Assembly: GCA_910589335.1 (NCBI GenBank)
Contig: CAJUTW010000034.1
Coordinates: 1-17,026, forward strand
Source of the DNA: an uncultured Bacilli bacterium
Lineage (GTDB): Bacteria; Bacillota_I; Bacilli_A; RF39; UBA660
DNA length: 17,026 nt
Direction: 5' to 3'
Below are positions 5,690-13,607 of this stretch, piece after piece. Numbering within the stretch: the first letter of the stretch is position 1; every line of letters begins with the position of its first letter. The notes beneath the pieces are model-generated. The model worked only from the letters and a program-made list of their open reading frames with translations, had not been told where the DNA came from and made no database searches. A program made the translations under genes and the position numbers.

Positions 5690-6130
5690 ATGAAAGATAA
5701 ATTAAAAGGTTTCTTTGGTGGAGATGATACAAACGATGTAGCAGGTGAAGAAGCTTATTATAAAACATCTCGCGAAGAGTTTCATGAACAAAATGGTCTA
5801 GCAGGTTCTAAGATGATGCTTCTAGAACCACGTGCATATTCAGAAAGTCAACAAATTGCAGATTACTTAAAAAATAGAAGTGCAGTAGTTGTCAATTTAA
5901 AAAGAGTAACCCCTGATCAAGCTAAAAGAATAGTTGATTTTCTTTATGGAACAATTTATGCAATAGGTGGAGATCTTCAAAAGTTAGGTGGAGGAATTTT
6001 CTTATGTACACCAAACAATGTTAATGTAGAAGGAAAAATAAGTGATGAAAATACATCTACTACTAAATCATCAAGAAGTAAAAAATCTGACAAAAATGAG
6101 GAAGCAAATGAAGAGGAAGATTTCTTTTAA
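5690..6130 (+). CDS. sepF: Cell division protein SepF
   Basis: This 146-residue protein has the SepF signature: PRAYSESQQIADYLKNR, AVVVNLKRV, QAKRIVDFLYGTIYAIGGDLQKLG and IFLCTPNNV. SepF binds FtsZ, has an N-terminal membrane-binding helix (MKDKLKGFFG here) and forms curved rings or filaments at the division site. The C-terminal 35 residues are charged (KKSDKNEEANEEEDFF) and probably disordered. ATG 5690 is chosen because GGAGG at 5677-5681 lies eight bases before it; an ATG at 5675 overlaps that ribosome site. divIVA follows 25 bases later, forming a division operon. The family's usual partners ylmG and ylmH are missing from between them. Confidence 0.95.
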   Translation: MKDKLKGFFGGDDTNDVAGEEAYYKTSREEFHEQNGLAGSKMMLLEPRAYSESQQIADYLKNRSAVVVNLKRVTPDQAKRIVDFLYGTIYAIGGDLQKLGGGIFLCTPNNVNVEGKISDENTSTTKSSRSKKSDKNEEANEEEDFF

Positions 6131-6155
6131 AATTTAATATTTCTGAGGTGATTAT

Positions 6156-6590
6156 ATGGAAAAATTTAGTTATGAAGCTAATGGATATAATCGTAACGAA
6201 GTAAATCAGTTTATCATTGATGTTATAAAAGAAACAGAAGGAATAATGACAAAAGTAAAATCTCAGAATAATGAAATAAGTTCATTAAAAAGAGAATTAG
6301 AACATTATAAAAATCTCGAGAATACTTTAAAAAATGCGATTATTAAAGCAGAAGAAACAAGTGACAATATTAAACGTATTGCGCGTGAAGAAAGTGAAAT
6401 GATAATCACCGATGCTAAACATAATGCCAGTAGAATAGTAAATGAAGCATTATTAAAAGCAGAAAAAATTGAAAATAAAAGTGAAATTTTAGAAAAAAAT
6501 GTAAAAATCTTTAAAAGAAAATTAAAAATTATTATGGAACAACAAATGGCAGTTGTTGATGAAATTGAAGTCTTAGAATTAGAGCCCTAA
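6156..6590 (+). CDS. divIVA: DivIVA-family cell pole/septum protein
   Basis: The N terminus (MEKFSYEANGYNRNEVNQFI) carries the DivIVA lipid-binding domain pattern, F-x5-GY-x3-EV-x2-F. The rest (about residues 25-135) is almost entirely heptad-like coiled coil rich in Glu, Lys, Ile and Leu. At 144 residues it is near the usual DivIVA length. DivIVA proteins recognise curved membrane at septa and poles and recruit division or growth factors. It follows sepF in the same operon, with GAGGTG before ATG 6156, as in the conserved division cluster of Bacillota. A shorter GpsB-like role is possible but the length and second coiled coil favour DivIVA. Confidence 0.85.
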   Translation: MEKFSYEANGYNRNEVNQFIIDVIKETEGIMTKVKSQNNEISSLKRELEHYKNLENTLKNAIIKAEETSDNIKRIAREESEMIITDAKHNASRIVNEALLKAEKIENKSEILEKNVKIFKRKLKIIMEQQMAVVDEIEVLELEP

Positions 6591-6607
6591 TAAATGGGCT
6601 TTTTTAT
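6583..6607 (+). terminator. Rho-independent terminator after divIVA
   Basis: AGCCC (6583-6587) and GGGCT (6596-6600) form a short GC-rich stem that includes the last codon and stop of divIVA, followed by a T run. The T run merges into the next promoter. Confidence 0.75.
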
Positions 6608-6635
6608 TTACAATTATTATAAAAAATGCTATAAT
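6607..6635 (+). promoter_or_regulatory. Strong sigma-A promoter of the kinase-like gene
   Basis: TTTACA (6607-6612), a 17-base spacer and TATAAT (6630-6635) with an extended TG (6627-6628) form a near-consensus promoter immediately after the divIVA terminator. Confidence 0.8.
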
Positions 6636-6659
6636 ATGCATCTATAAAGGGGGATATTT

Positions 6660-7436
6660 ATGCTTAGAGCAAGAGATAAAAAAAGATTGATAGAAGGTAG
6701 TTTATTCTCTGATTACGAAAATAGTGATTATATAAATAAAGAAGGTAATATAATTAAAGCACACGAACTTTCTTTTTTAGGAGCAGGAGAAAATTCTAGT
6801 GTTTGGAAATATAAAAACAATGCATTCAAAATTTTTTTTGCAAAATGCTTACCTTGGGCACTTACTATTGAAACCTATGAAAGGATGAAGTGTTTACCAC
6901 TAAAAAGAACTTTAAAAGCTAAAGATGTTTATTCTGAGGTTATTAACCAATCAAAATATAGTTCCTTAGATGCTTATATGATGGACTTTCAAAGAAAAAA
7001 TAATAAGTCTTTGTTAGAATGTCCAACACAAAAATTTTTAGAAAATATTAAATTATTAGAAAAAGACTGCCAAATGTTATCAGAAAATGCACTTACAATG
7101 GAAGATATAAAAATAGAAAATTCTATTTTAAATAATAGTTTTGAATTATATTTATCCGATATTGATATGTATCAGGTAACATATAATTTGACAGAAAGTG
7201 GCATATTATATAAAAATAAAGTCGAATTAAATTATTTCTTCAAAGAATACATATTAGCTTTACTTGAAAACTTAGAAGAATTAAAACTTGAAGAATATGC
7301 TGTTGCTGTTAGCAAAATACATGAAATTTTTGAAACACCAATTGCATTTGTAGCAGCTTCTGAAAGTTTTGAAAAGTTATTTTCTAAATATGAATGTCCA
7401 AAAGAATACTTTTTATCCCTAAGACAAAAAAGATAA
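6660..7436 (+). CDS. Protein kinase-like fold protein of unknown role
   Basis: This 258-residue protein shows a degenerate kinase pattern. A glycine-rich loop FLGAGENSSVWK (39-50) is followed by Lys57 in AFKIF. A catalytic-loop-like MEDIKIEN has Asp149 and Asn154 at the D-x4-N spacing, and Asp167 in LSDID takes the DFG position. The usual HRD histidine/arginine and DFG glycine are absent, so it may be an atypical kinase, a small-molecule phosphotransferase or an inactive relative. No membrane segment is present. GGGGG before ATG 6660 is a good ribosome site. It has its own strong promoter and is followed, in the same reading frame, by a nucleotidyltransferase-domain gene, suggesting a functional pair. 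The fold assignment is by motif only. Confidence 0.65.
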   Translation: MLRARDKKRLIEGSLFSDYENSDYINKEGNIIKAHELSFLGAGENSSVWKYKNNAFKIFFAKCLPWALTIETYERMKCLPLKRTLKAKDVYSEVINQSKYSSLDAYMMDFQRKNNKSLLECPTQKFLENIKLLEKDCQMLSENALTMEDIKIENSILNNSFELYLSDIDMYQVTYNLTESGILYKNKVELNYFFKEYILALLENLEELKLEEYAVAVSKIHEIFETPIAFVAASESFEKLFSKYECPKEYFLSLRQKR

Positions 7437-7478
7437 ACAAAAAGACGAAAGTTACTTTTAATAAAAGAAGGTGTTAAT

Positions 7479-8513
7479 ATCAATAATTTAACAAAAAATG
7501 ATATAATCGAACAATTTATAATAAATGAAAATTACCAACAAGAAAATGATATTGAAATTATCCTCTATGGAAGTAGTGTAAATACTATTAAATTATCTGC
7601 AACTTCGGATATAGATTTATTAATAATTACTAAAGAACCTAAAAATTATAAAGGTGTAAGATATATTAATAATATAAGAGTAGAATTTCAAGAAAGAAGT
7701 TTTTATGACTTATATGATGAATTAACATCTGATGAAGAACTAAGAAATAATTCATTAATTTCTATATTAAAAACAGGAAGAACAATTTATGGAAATTACC
7801 TATTTTCTAATGAATTAAAAGATTTAATTAATAATACAAACAAATTATCAAAAAAGAAAAATACTAGTACTTCTATAAAATCTTATTTAAATATGTTAGA
7901 ACAATATAAAAATAGCTCTTACAGAAATTACTTTTATTTCAACTTAGTAGATGAAATAAGAAAAAAATATACCTTAGAAAGAGGTTTTAATTATATCAGT
8001 GGACTAAAAGCCTATAACTTATATCAAAAAAAGGAATATGCTGAAAAATTCTATTGTCTAAATTTACCAAATCAAAGTTTTATTGATTTATATTTAAATT
8101 CCATTGAAAGTGAATATAACGAGGAAAATCTAAAAAAATTATTAGCAATAATTAATTATGATAAAAGAAAATATTATGATAAACATTTTTTAAGTAGTAA
8201 TGAAATAAAAATGCAAAGTATAATAGTTAATAATAATTTAGTAAGATGTCTAAACTATTTAAGTACAGATAATCCTAATGCTTTAAATGCTTATTATTTA
8301 ACAATTGAAAAGATAAGAATTCTATATTGTATGATTAATTATATAAATTGTGATATTAGTAACTTTTTAGAAGATTATGATTTTAATTTTATTAGTTTAC
8401 TTAATAAAACTATAAAAAATATCTCTAATAACAATATTATAGAACTTTTTAATTATGTTACTAAAAGTATAAAAATTAATTATAAAGATTATAAAATCCT
8501 AATTAATAAATAA
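7479..8513 (+). CDS. Nucleotidyltransferase-domain protein with apparent ATC start
   Basis: An open frame of 344 residues begins at ATC 7479, exactly where a start is expected: AGAAGGTG (7466-7473) ends five bases before it. No ATG, GTG or TTG occurs in frame until ATG 7893, which lies well inside the protein. The N-terminal third has the nucleotidyltransferase signature LYGSSVNTIKLSATSDIDLLII: GS at 31-32, Asp44 and Asp46 as metal ligands. A possible third acidic residue lies in IRVEFQE. The remaining 200 residues are helical, rich in Tyr, Asn and Lys, and of no family I recognise. Either ATC is a rare genuine start (as in infC-type autoregulated genes), or a single G-to-C change has removed the start, leaving a silent gene or a 206-residue fragment from 7893. 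It lies 42 bases after the kinase-like gene, in the same frame. Confidence 0.65.
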   Translation: MNNLTKNDIIEQFIINENYQQENDIEIILYGSSVNTIKLSATSDIDLLIITKEPKNYKGVRYINNIRVEFQERSFYDLYDELTSDEELRNNSLISILKTGRTIYGNYLFSNELKDLINNTNKLSKKKNTSTSIKSYLNMLEQYKNSSYRNYFYFNLVDEIRKKYTLERGFNYISGLKAYNLYQKKEYAEKFYCLNLPNQSFIDLYLNSIESEYNEENLKKLLAIINYDKRKYYDKHFLSSNEIKMQSIIVNNNLVRCLNYLSTDNPNALNAYYLTIEKIRILYCMINYINCDISNFLEDYDFNFISLLNKTIKNISNNNIIELFNYVTKSIKINYKDYKILINK

Positions 8514-8523
8514 TAATTAAATA

Positions 8524-8552
8524 TTGTCAAGCAAAGTAAAATATGATATATT
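8524..8552 (+). promoter_or_regulatory. Promoter of the T-box/ileS operon
   Basis: TTGTCA (8524-8529), a 17-base spacer and TATATT (8547-8552) with extended TG (8544-8545). The predicted start at about 8557-8559 coincides with the first base of T-box stem I. Confidence 0.8.
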
Positions 8553-8556
8553 ATAT

Positions 8557-8778
8557 CTCGAAAGCATGTGCGAAAGACGGAGTATTTTAGAGTATGTAGA
8601 GAGCCTATGGTTGGTGAAAATAGGTTATAAAAAAATATTTAAATCACTTTCAAGTTGCGATTTATGGATAAGATAAATACGGTAACGCGTTATAGTTTTT
8701 AAGATAAGTTATTAACTTATAAATTAAGGTGGTACCACGAACTATTCGTCCTTATGGATGAATAGTTCTTTTATTTTT
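8557..8778 (+). promoter_or_regulatory. Isoleucine T-box riboswitch
   Basis: Stem I opens with CTCGAAAG (8557-8564) and closes with CTTTCAAG (8647-8654). The specifier triplet ATC (8643-8645, Ile) is followed by the expected purine. Downstream is the T-box sequence AAGGTGGTACCACG (8726-8739), whose TGGT pairs with the ACCA end of uncharged tRNA-Ile. It overlaps a 13-bp terminator stem with one G-T pair (8739-8751 with 8756-8768) and a T-rich tail (8769-8778). When tRNA-Ile is uncharged, the antiterminator forms and the downstream exchanger and isoleucyl-tRNA synthetase genes are transcribed. The specifier agrees with the ileS gene in this operon. Confidence 0.93.
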
Positions 8779-8811
8779 ATTATCTCATAAGATTAAAAAA
8801 AGGAGGAGTTT

Positions 8812-9762
8812 ATGTTTTTAAATATAATTTTATTAATATTAGGATTTGTAATCTTAATTAAAGGTGCAGACATATTTGTAGATGGAGCAAGTAGTGTTGC
8901 TGCAAACTTTAAAGTTTCTAAAATGTTAATAGGTTTAACAATAGTATCCTTTGGAACAAGTGCTCCAGAGTTTGCTGTTAGTATTAAATCACTTTTATCA
9001 GGAAGTGGAGATATCGTTTTAGGAAATGTTATTGGTAGTAATATTTTAAATATTTTATTAATATTAGGATGTTGTGGGCTAGTTCACACTTTAAATGTTA
9101 AAAATAATACAGTAAAAAAAGAATTACCAATTACTATGTTAATTTCTACTTTATTTGCAGTTTTATTATCTGATAGTATTTTTGATAATGGTATAACTAA
9201 TTCCTTTACAAGAGGAGATGGTATTGCTTTATTATTATTTTTTATGATATTTATTTACTATCTAATAACAATTGCACGTAAAAAAGTTGATAAAGAAGAT
9301 GAAAGTGAAGTTCTACCTATGACTAAAGCTTTATTTTTTACAATAATTGGTTTAGTTGGAATAATTTTAGGAAGTAACTTTGTTGTAGACTCAGCCACAT
9401 TTTTAGCTGAATCTATGGGAGTAAGCCAAAGAATAATTTCCTTAACAATAATAGCTTTTGGAACTAGTTTACCTGAATTAGTAACAAGTGTAACAGCAAC
9501 GAAAAAAGGTGAATATGATATTGCTATTGGAAATGTTGTAGGAAGTAATATCTTTAATATTGGAGTAGTAATTGGGCTTCCTGTTGCACTATTAGGAGGT
9601 ATAGGAATAATTTCATTTAGTTATATTGATTTATTAGTGATGATAGCAGCAGCAGTCTTACTATTTATGTTCTCTTTTAATGATTATAAAATTACTAAAA
9701 AAGAAGGAATATTATTCTTAATAGTTTTTATTACGTACTATAGTTATGTACTAATGAGTTAG
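8812..9762 (+). CDS. Calcium/sodium antiporter (CaCA family, YrbG-like)
   Basis: This 316-residue membrane protein has about ten hydrophobic segments arranged as two inverted repeats. Each has the ion-binding alpha motif: FGTSAPEFAVS (GTSAPE at 48-53) with GNVIGSNILNILLI, and FGTSLPELVTS (GTSLPE at 217-222) with GNVVGSNIFNIGVVI. The acidic residues that coordinate cations (Glu53, Glu222) are present. It should exchange Na+ (or H+) for Ca2+ across the cytoplasmic membrane. GGAGGAG precedes ATG 8812. It is the first gene after the isoleucine T-box and has no visible terminator behind it, so its expression should depend on isoleucine charging, which is unusual for an ion exchanger. Confidence 0.9.
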   Translation: MFLNIILLILGFVILIKGADIFVDGASSVAANFKVSKMLIGLTIVSFGTSAPEFAVSIKSLLSGSGDIVLGNVIGSNILNILLILGCCGLVHTLNVKNNTVKKELPITMLISTLFAVLLSDSIFDNGITNSFTRGDGIALLLFFMIFIYYLITIARKKVDKEDESEVLPMTKALFFTIIGLVGIILGSNFVVDSATFLAESMGVSQRIISLTIIAFGTSLPELVTSVTATKKGEYDIAIGNVVGSNIFNIGVVIGLPVALLGGIGIISFSYIDLLVMIAAAVLLFMFSFNDYKITKKEGILFLIVFITYYSYVLMS

Positions 9763-9771
9763 GAGAGATTT

Positions 9772-9957
9772 ATGAATAAATTAATGATTGCAATAAATAA
9801 TTTTGTAAATATAATAAATATAGGTTATAAAGGAATTATAAATAGAAATCAAGATCTTATAAAAGATAAAATAATTTTTTATCAAGATATAGATAAAAGT
9901 ACAACTTATTTTTATATTAAAAATATTAATAAAAAAAATAACAAACATAGAAAGTAG
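9772..9957 (+). CDS. Small ORF of unknown function in the ileS operon
   Basis: A 61-codon frame starts at ATG 9772, eight bases after the exchanger stop, with GGAGAG (from 9763) before it, and ends 11 bases before ileS. The product is basic, very rich in Ile, Asn and Lys, with no recognised motif or clear membrane helix. Placement and ribosome site support translation; composition alone does not. It may be a leader-like peptide keeping ribosomes on the message between the two genes. Confidence 0.45.
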   Translation: MNKLMIAINNFVNIINIGYKGIINRNQDLIKDKIIFYQDIDKSTTYFYIKNINKKNNKHRK

Positions 9958-9968
9958 AGGAATACAAT

Positions 9969-12900
9969 ATGAAGTTTGAAAAATTAGCACAAGAAAAAAT
10001 TAATAAAGTCGAAAATGAATATAGCAAATTTTGGGATGAACAAGATATTTTTAATAAAACAATAAAAAATAGAGAAAATCATGATAATTTTGTATTCTAT
10101 GATGGACCAGCAACAGCTAATGGAATGCCAGGAATTCATCATATGATGGCTAAGCTTTTAAAAGATACTATATGTAAATATAAAACAATGCAAGGTTATC
10201 GTGTTTTAAGAAAAGTAGGTTGGGATACTCACGGTCTTCCAGTAGAAGTTCAAGTTGAAAAGGAATTAGGTTTTACTGGTAAAGGTGATATCGAAAAATA
10301 TGGTATTAAAGAATTTAATCAAAAATGTCGCGAAAGTGTTTGGAAAAATGAAGAATACTTTACAAGATTTACTAAAGAAATGGGACAATTTATCGATTTA
10401 AAAAATCCATATGTTACTTATAATAATGATTATATTGAAACAGAATGGTGGATATTAAAGAAAATATTTGATGAAGGATATATTTATGATGGCTTAAAAA
10501 TAGTACCATGGTGTCCAAGATGTGGAACAGGTCTAGCTTCTCATGAAGTTGCTCAAGGATATAAAGAAATTTCAGTTAATACAGTATATGTTCCATTTAA
10601 AGTTAAAGATGAAGAAAACACTTATTATTTAGTTTGGACAACTACACCTTGGACTTTACTTTCAAATGTAGCTTTATGTGTAAATCCAAATGAAAAATAT
10701 GTAAAAGTATCATCACGTGGCTATAATTTTATCATTGCCAAACTTTTAGCAGATAAAGTTTTAGGTGAAGATTATGAAATTATTGAAGAACTACTTGGTT
10801 CTGATTTAGAAAATAGAGAGTATGAACAACTTATACCTGAATTAAGTATAAAAGAAAATAAAAAAGCATTCATAGTAACATGTGCTGACTATGTTACTAT
10901 GGAAGACGGTACTGGTATTGTTCATATTGCTCCAGCCTTTGGACAAGATGATTATGAAGTAGGATTAAAATATGATTTAGCAATTCTAAATCCAGTAGGT
11001 GAAGATGGTTGCTATACAGAAGGACCATGGAAAGGTCGCCTAGTAGTAGATTCTGAATTAGAAATAGATATTATTAAATATTTAGCTAGTAAGGATAAAC
11101 TATTTAAAAAACAAAAAATGAATCATGATTATCCACATTGTTGGAGATGTAAAACGCCACTAGTTTACTATTCAAAACCTTCTCTATATATTAAAACAAC
11201 AGCCAAAAAAGATGAAATTATTAAAGAAAATAATAAGATTAATTGGTATCCAGATTATGTTGGAGAAAAACGTTTTGGTAATTGGTTAGAGAATATGAAT
11301 GATTGGTCAATCTCAAGAAATCGTTACTGGGGAACTCCTATTCCATTATGGAGATGTAGTTGTGGTCATGACGAAATGATTGGTTCTCGTCAAGAACTAG
11401 TAGAAAGAGCAATAGAAAAAATAGATGAAACAATTGAACTACACCGTCCATATGTAGATGATGTTCATATAAGATGTTCAAAATGTCAAAAAGAAATGAC
11501 TCGAGTAAAAGATGTTATTGACTGTTGGTTTGATTCAGGTTCAATGCCATTTGCTCAAATGCATTATCCTTTTGAAAATAAAGAATTATTTGAAGAACAA
11601 TTCCCAGCTGACTTTATAAGTGAAGGAATAGATCAAACTAGAGGTTGGTTTTATGCCCTTCTTGTAATATCTACTTTTGTAATGGGAAAATCATCATTTA
11701 AAAATGTTTTAGTAAATGATTTATTACTAGATAAAAATGGTCAAAAAATGCATAAATCTCGTGGAAATGCTATTTCACCATTTGAAATTATGGAAGAATA
11801 TGGTGCTGATACAGTTAGATTTTATATGCTTCATGCATCTCCTGTATGGACTCCATTAAAATTTGATGTAGAAGGTTTAAAAGAAGTATATTCAAAATAT
11901 ATTTCTACATTAAAAAATGCATATTCATTCTTTGAGATGTATGCCAATGCTGATAATATTGACCCTAGAGAATATGATATTAAAGTACGAGATAGAGAAT
12001 TAATCGATAGATGGTTAATTTCAAAACTTAACAAATTAATTAAAGGGGTTAATGAAGCATATTCTGAATATGATTTAAATAAAGCTGCTAAATTAATAGT
12101 ACCTTTCTTAAACGATGATTTATCAAACTGGTACATAAGAAGTAATAGAAGAAGATTTTGGGATAGCGAATTAACTGAGTCTAAAAAATCTGTTTATTTA
12201 ACAATGTATGAAGCTTTAGTAACATTAGCTAAACTTTGTGCACCTATGACTCCATTCATGACTGAAGAAATATATAAGAAATTAACAAACGAACAATCAG
12301 TTCATTTAGCTGATTTCCCTGTTGAAAATACTGATTTAATAGACGAAACTGTAGAAGAAAGAATGGATTTAGTTAGAGATGTTTGCTCTCTTGGAAGATT
12401 TGCTCGTGAAGAAGCAAATATTAAAGTTCGTCAACCAATTTCTAGTTTAATATTACCAAAAAGTGATCAATTAATTATTGGAGATTTATTAAAAGTGATA
12501 GAAGAAGAACTAAATGTTAAAGAAGTTAAATTTATGAGTGACATGACAGAATATTTAGAATATATTGTAAAGCCAAATTTCAAAGTTTTAGGTAAATCTC
12601 TAGGATCTAAAATTAAAGAATTGCAAGAAACTTTACAAAAACTAACAAGTGCAGAAATATCAAAGATAAGTGAAAGTGGCTTAACAATAAAATTATCGGG
12701 AGAAGATTTCTTGTTAGATAATGAAAATACAATAATTTCAATTAAACAAAAAGAAGGCTATGCATCAACTAGTAATAATAGAACAATTGTAGTTTTAGAA
12801 ACAGAATTAACAGAAGAATTAATCTTAGAAGGTTTAGCACGTGAATTTGTTCGTAAAGTACAATCTCTAAGAAAAGATGCTGACTTTGTAATTACAGATC

Positions 12901-13070
12901 ATATAAAAATTTATTACAACGGAACAGCATCAGTAGAAAAAATGCTAACTTTATATAAAGACTATATAATGGGTGAAGTACTAGGAGAAGAATTACTTAA
13001 AGATATCTCACTAACTGAAAAATGTATGCTAAATGAAGAAGAAGCTTATATAAAAGTTGAAAGAGTTTAA
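9969..13070 (+). CDS. ileS: Isoleucyl-tRNA synthetase, type 2 (IleS2-like)
   Basis: This 1033-residue cytosolic class I synthetase joins isoleucine to tRNA-Ile. The HIGH-type motif reads GIHH (55-58) in PATANGMPGIHHMMAKL; the KMSKS motif reads KMHKS (593-597). The editing (CP1) domain lies between, with WTTTPWTL and DGTGIVHIAPAFGQDDY. Cys pairs occur at CPRC and at CSC...CSKC, the latter in the insertion before DVIDCWFDSG. The length and the wording of these motifs match the eukaryote-like type 2 IleS, the class linked to reduced mupirocin sensitivity, and not the type 1 enzyme of Bacillus. The C-terminal anticodon-binding part is complete. ATG 9969 follows AGAGGA. It is controlled by the Ile T-box at 8557-8778, 1.2 kb upstream, with two genes in between. 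Confidence 0.95.
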   Translation: MKFEKLAQEKINKVENEYSKFWDEQDIFNKTIKNRENHDNFVFYDGPATANGMPGIHHMMAKLLKDTICKYKTMQGYRVLRKVGWDTHGLPVEVQVEKELGFTGKGDIEKYGIKEFNQKCRESVWKNEEYFTRFTKEMGQFIDLKNPYVTYNNDYIETEWWILKKIFDEGYIYDGLKIVPWCPRCGTGLASHEVAQGYKEISVNTVYVPFKVKDEENTYYLVWTTTPWTLLSNVALCVNPNEKYVKVSSRGYNFIIAKLLADKVLGEDYEIIEELLGSDLENREYEQLIPELSIKENKKAFIVTCADYVTMEDGTGIVHIAPAFGQDDYEVGLKYDLAILNPVGEDGCYTEGPWKGRLVVDSELEIDIIKYLASKDKLFKKQKMNHDYPHCWRCKTPLVYYSKPSLYIKTTAKKDEIIKENNKINWYPDYVGEKRFGNWLENMNDWSISRNRYWGTPIPLWRCSCGHDEMIGSRQELVERAIEKIDETIELHRPYVDDVHIRCSKCQKEMTRVKDVIDCWFDSGSMPFAQMHYPFENKELFEEQFPADFISEGIDQTRGWFYALLVISTFVMGKSSFKNVLVNDLLLDKNGQKMHKSRGNAISPFEIMEEYGADTVRFYMLHASPVWTPLKFDVEGLKEVYSKYISTLKNAYSFFEMYANADNIDPREYDIKVRDRELIDRWLISKLNKLIKGVNEAYSEYDLNKAAKLIVPFLNDDLSNWYIRSNRRRFWDSELTESKKSVYLTMYEALVTLAKLCAPMTPFMTEEIYKKLTNEQSVHLADFPVENTDLIDETVEERMDLVRDVCSLGRFAREEANIKVRQPISSLILPKSDQLIIGDLLKVIEEELNVKEVKFMSDMTEYLEYIVKPNFKVLGKSLGSKIKELQETLQKLTSAEISKISESGLTIKLSGEDFLLDNENTIISIKQKEGYASTSNNRTIVVLETELTEELILEGLAREFVRKVQSLRKDADFVITDHIKIYYNGTASVEKMLTLYKDYIMGEVLGEELLKDISLTEKCMLNEEEAYIKVERV

Positions 13071-13090
13071 TAAAGCTCTTTTTCTTTTTT
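13060..13090 (+). terminator. Rho-independent terminator after ileS
   Basis: AAGAGTTT (13061-13068) pairs with AAGCTCTT (13073-13080) with one G-T pair, around an AATA loop that contains the stop codon, followed by a T-rich tract. Confidence 0.75.
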
Positions 13091-13131
13091 TAAAATAATA
13101 GTAAAATATAAATAAAAAGGAGTTGGACATT

Positions 13132-13554
13132 ATGGACCAAGATTTTATAGCTTTAAGAAATAGAATAGTATTAGCAGTTTTAGTAGCAATTGTTTTTACA
13201 ATTCCCTTAATAATTTTCATATTTAATAAATTTGGTAATAATTCTTCTTTAATTTTAAATAGTCTAAATAAAAAAGAAAATTTAGTTTTATTAGTTACAA
13301 AAGAAGAGTGTAAAAGTTGTGAAGATAGTGAAAATCTTTTAAAAAAACAAAAAGTAAACTACACATTATTAAATAAAGATCAAGAAACAAATTATGAAAA
13401 AATAATAAGAAAAATTGGTATTTCAGATGATGATATAATTGTTCCAACAATAATTTATGTTGAAGAAGGATTATTATATTCATCCCTTGTAACTCCAACT
13501 AAAAAAGAATTAATATCATATATAGAAATTAATAATTTATCAGAGGATAAATAA
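13132..13554 (+). CDS. Membrane-anchored thioredoxin-like protein
   Basis: The 140-residue product has one N-terminal membrane helix (about 12-31) after a basic head (LRNR). A thioredoxin/glutaredoxin-like domain follows, with a CKSC active site at 60-63 following a beta strand (LVLLVTKEEC) and a cis-proline motif VPT at 104-106. Such a protein would reduce or exchange disulfides at the membrane; which side the domain faces is uncertain, though positive residues before the helix would suit an outward-facing domain. ATG 13132 is preferred (AAGGAG at 13117-13122); a TTG at 13123 directly abuts the ribosome site. It has no recognisable redox partner next to it. Confidence 0.75.
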   Translation: MDQDFIALRNRIVLAVLVAIVFTIPLIIFIFNKFGNNSSLILNSLNKKENLVLLVTKEECKSCEDSENLLKKQKVNYTLLNKDQETNYEKIIRKIGISDDDIIVPTIIYVEEGLLYSSLVTPTKKELISYIEINNLSEDK

Positions 13555-13555
13555 G

Positions 13556-13584
13556 TTGCTTATCGACAAAAAATAAGATATAAT
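13556..13584 (+). promoter_or_regulatory. Promoter of the FabG-like operon
   Basis: TTGCTT (13556-13561), 17 bases, and a perfect TATAAT (13579-13584), beginning just after the stop codon of the preceding gene. It drives the four-gene unit ending at 16763. Confidence 0.75.
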
Positions 13585-13607
13585 TTTCTTGATGTGGAGT
13601 TGGTAGT

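Noticed and set aside
7232..7483. Minus-strand frame opposite the kinase-like gene
   Set aside because: Antisense shadow without a ribosome site or any recognisable motif.
9781..9990. Minus-strand frame across the small ORF
   Set aside because: Low-complexity AT-rich frame overlapping the ileS start, no ribosome site.
11831..12136. Minus-strand frame inside ileS
   Set aside because: Lies entirely within a well-conserved synthetase gene; a shadow.
13029..13498. Two minus-strand frames over the ileS end and thioredoxin-like gene
   Set aside because: Shadows of the plus-strand genes; one crosses the ileS terminator.
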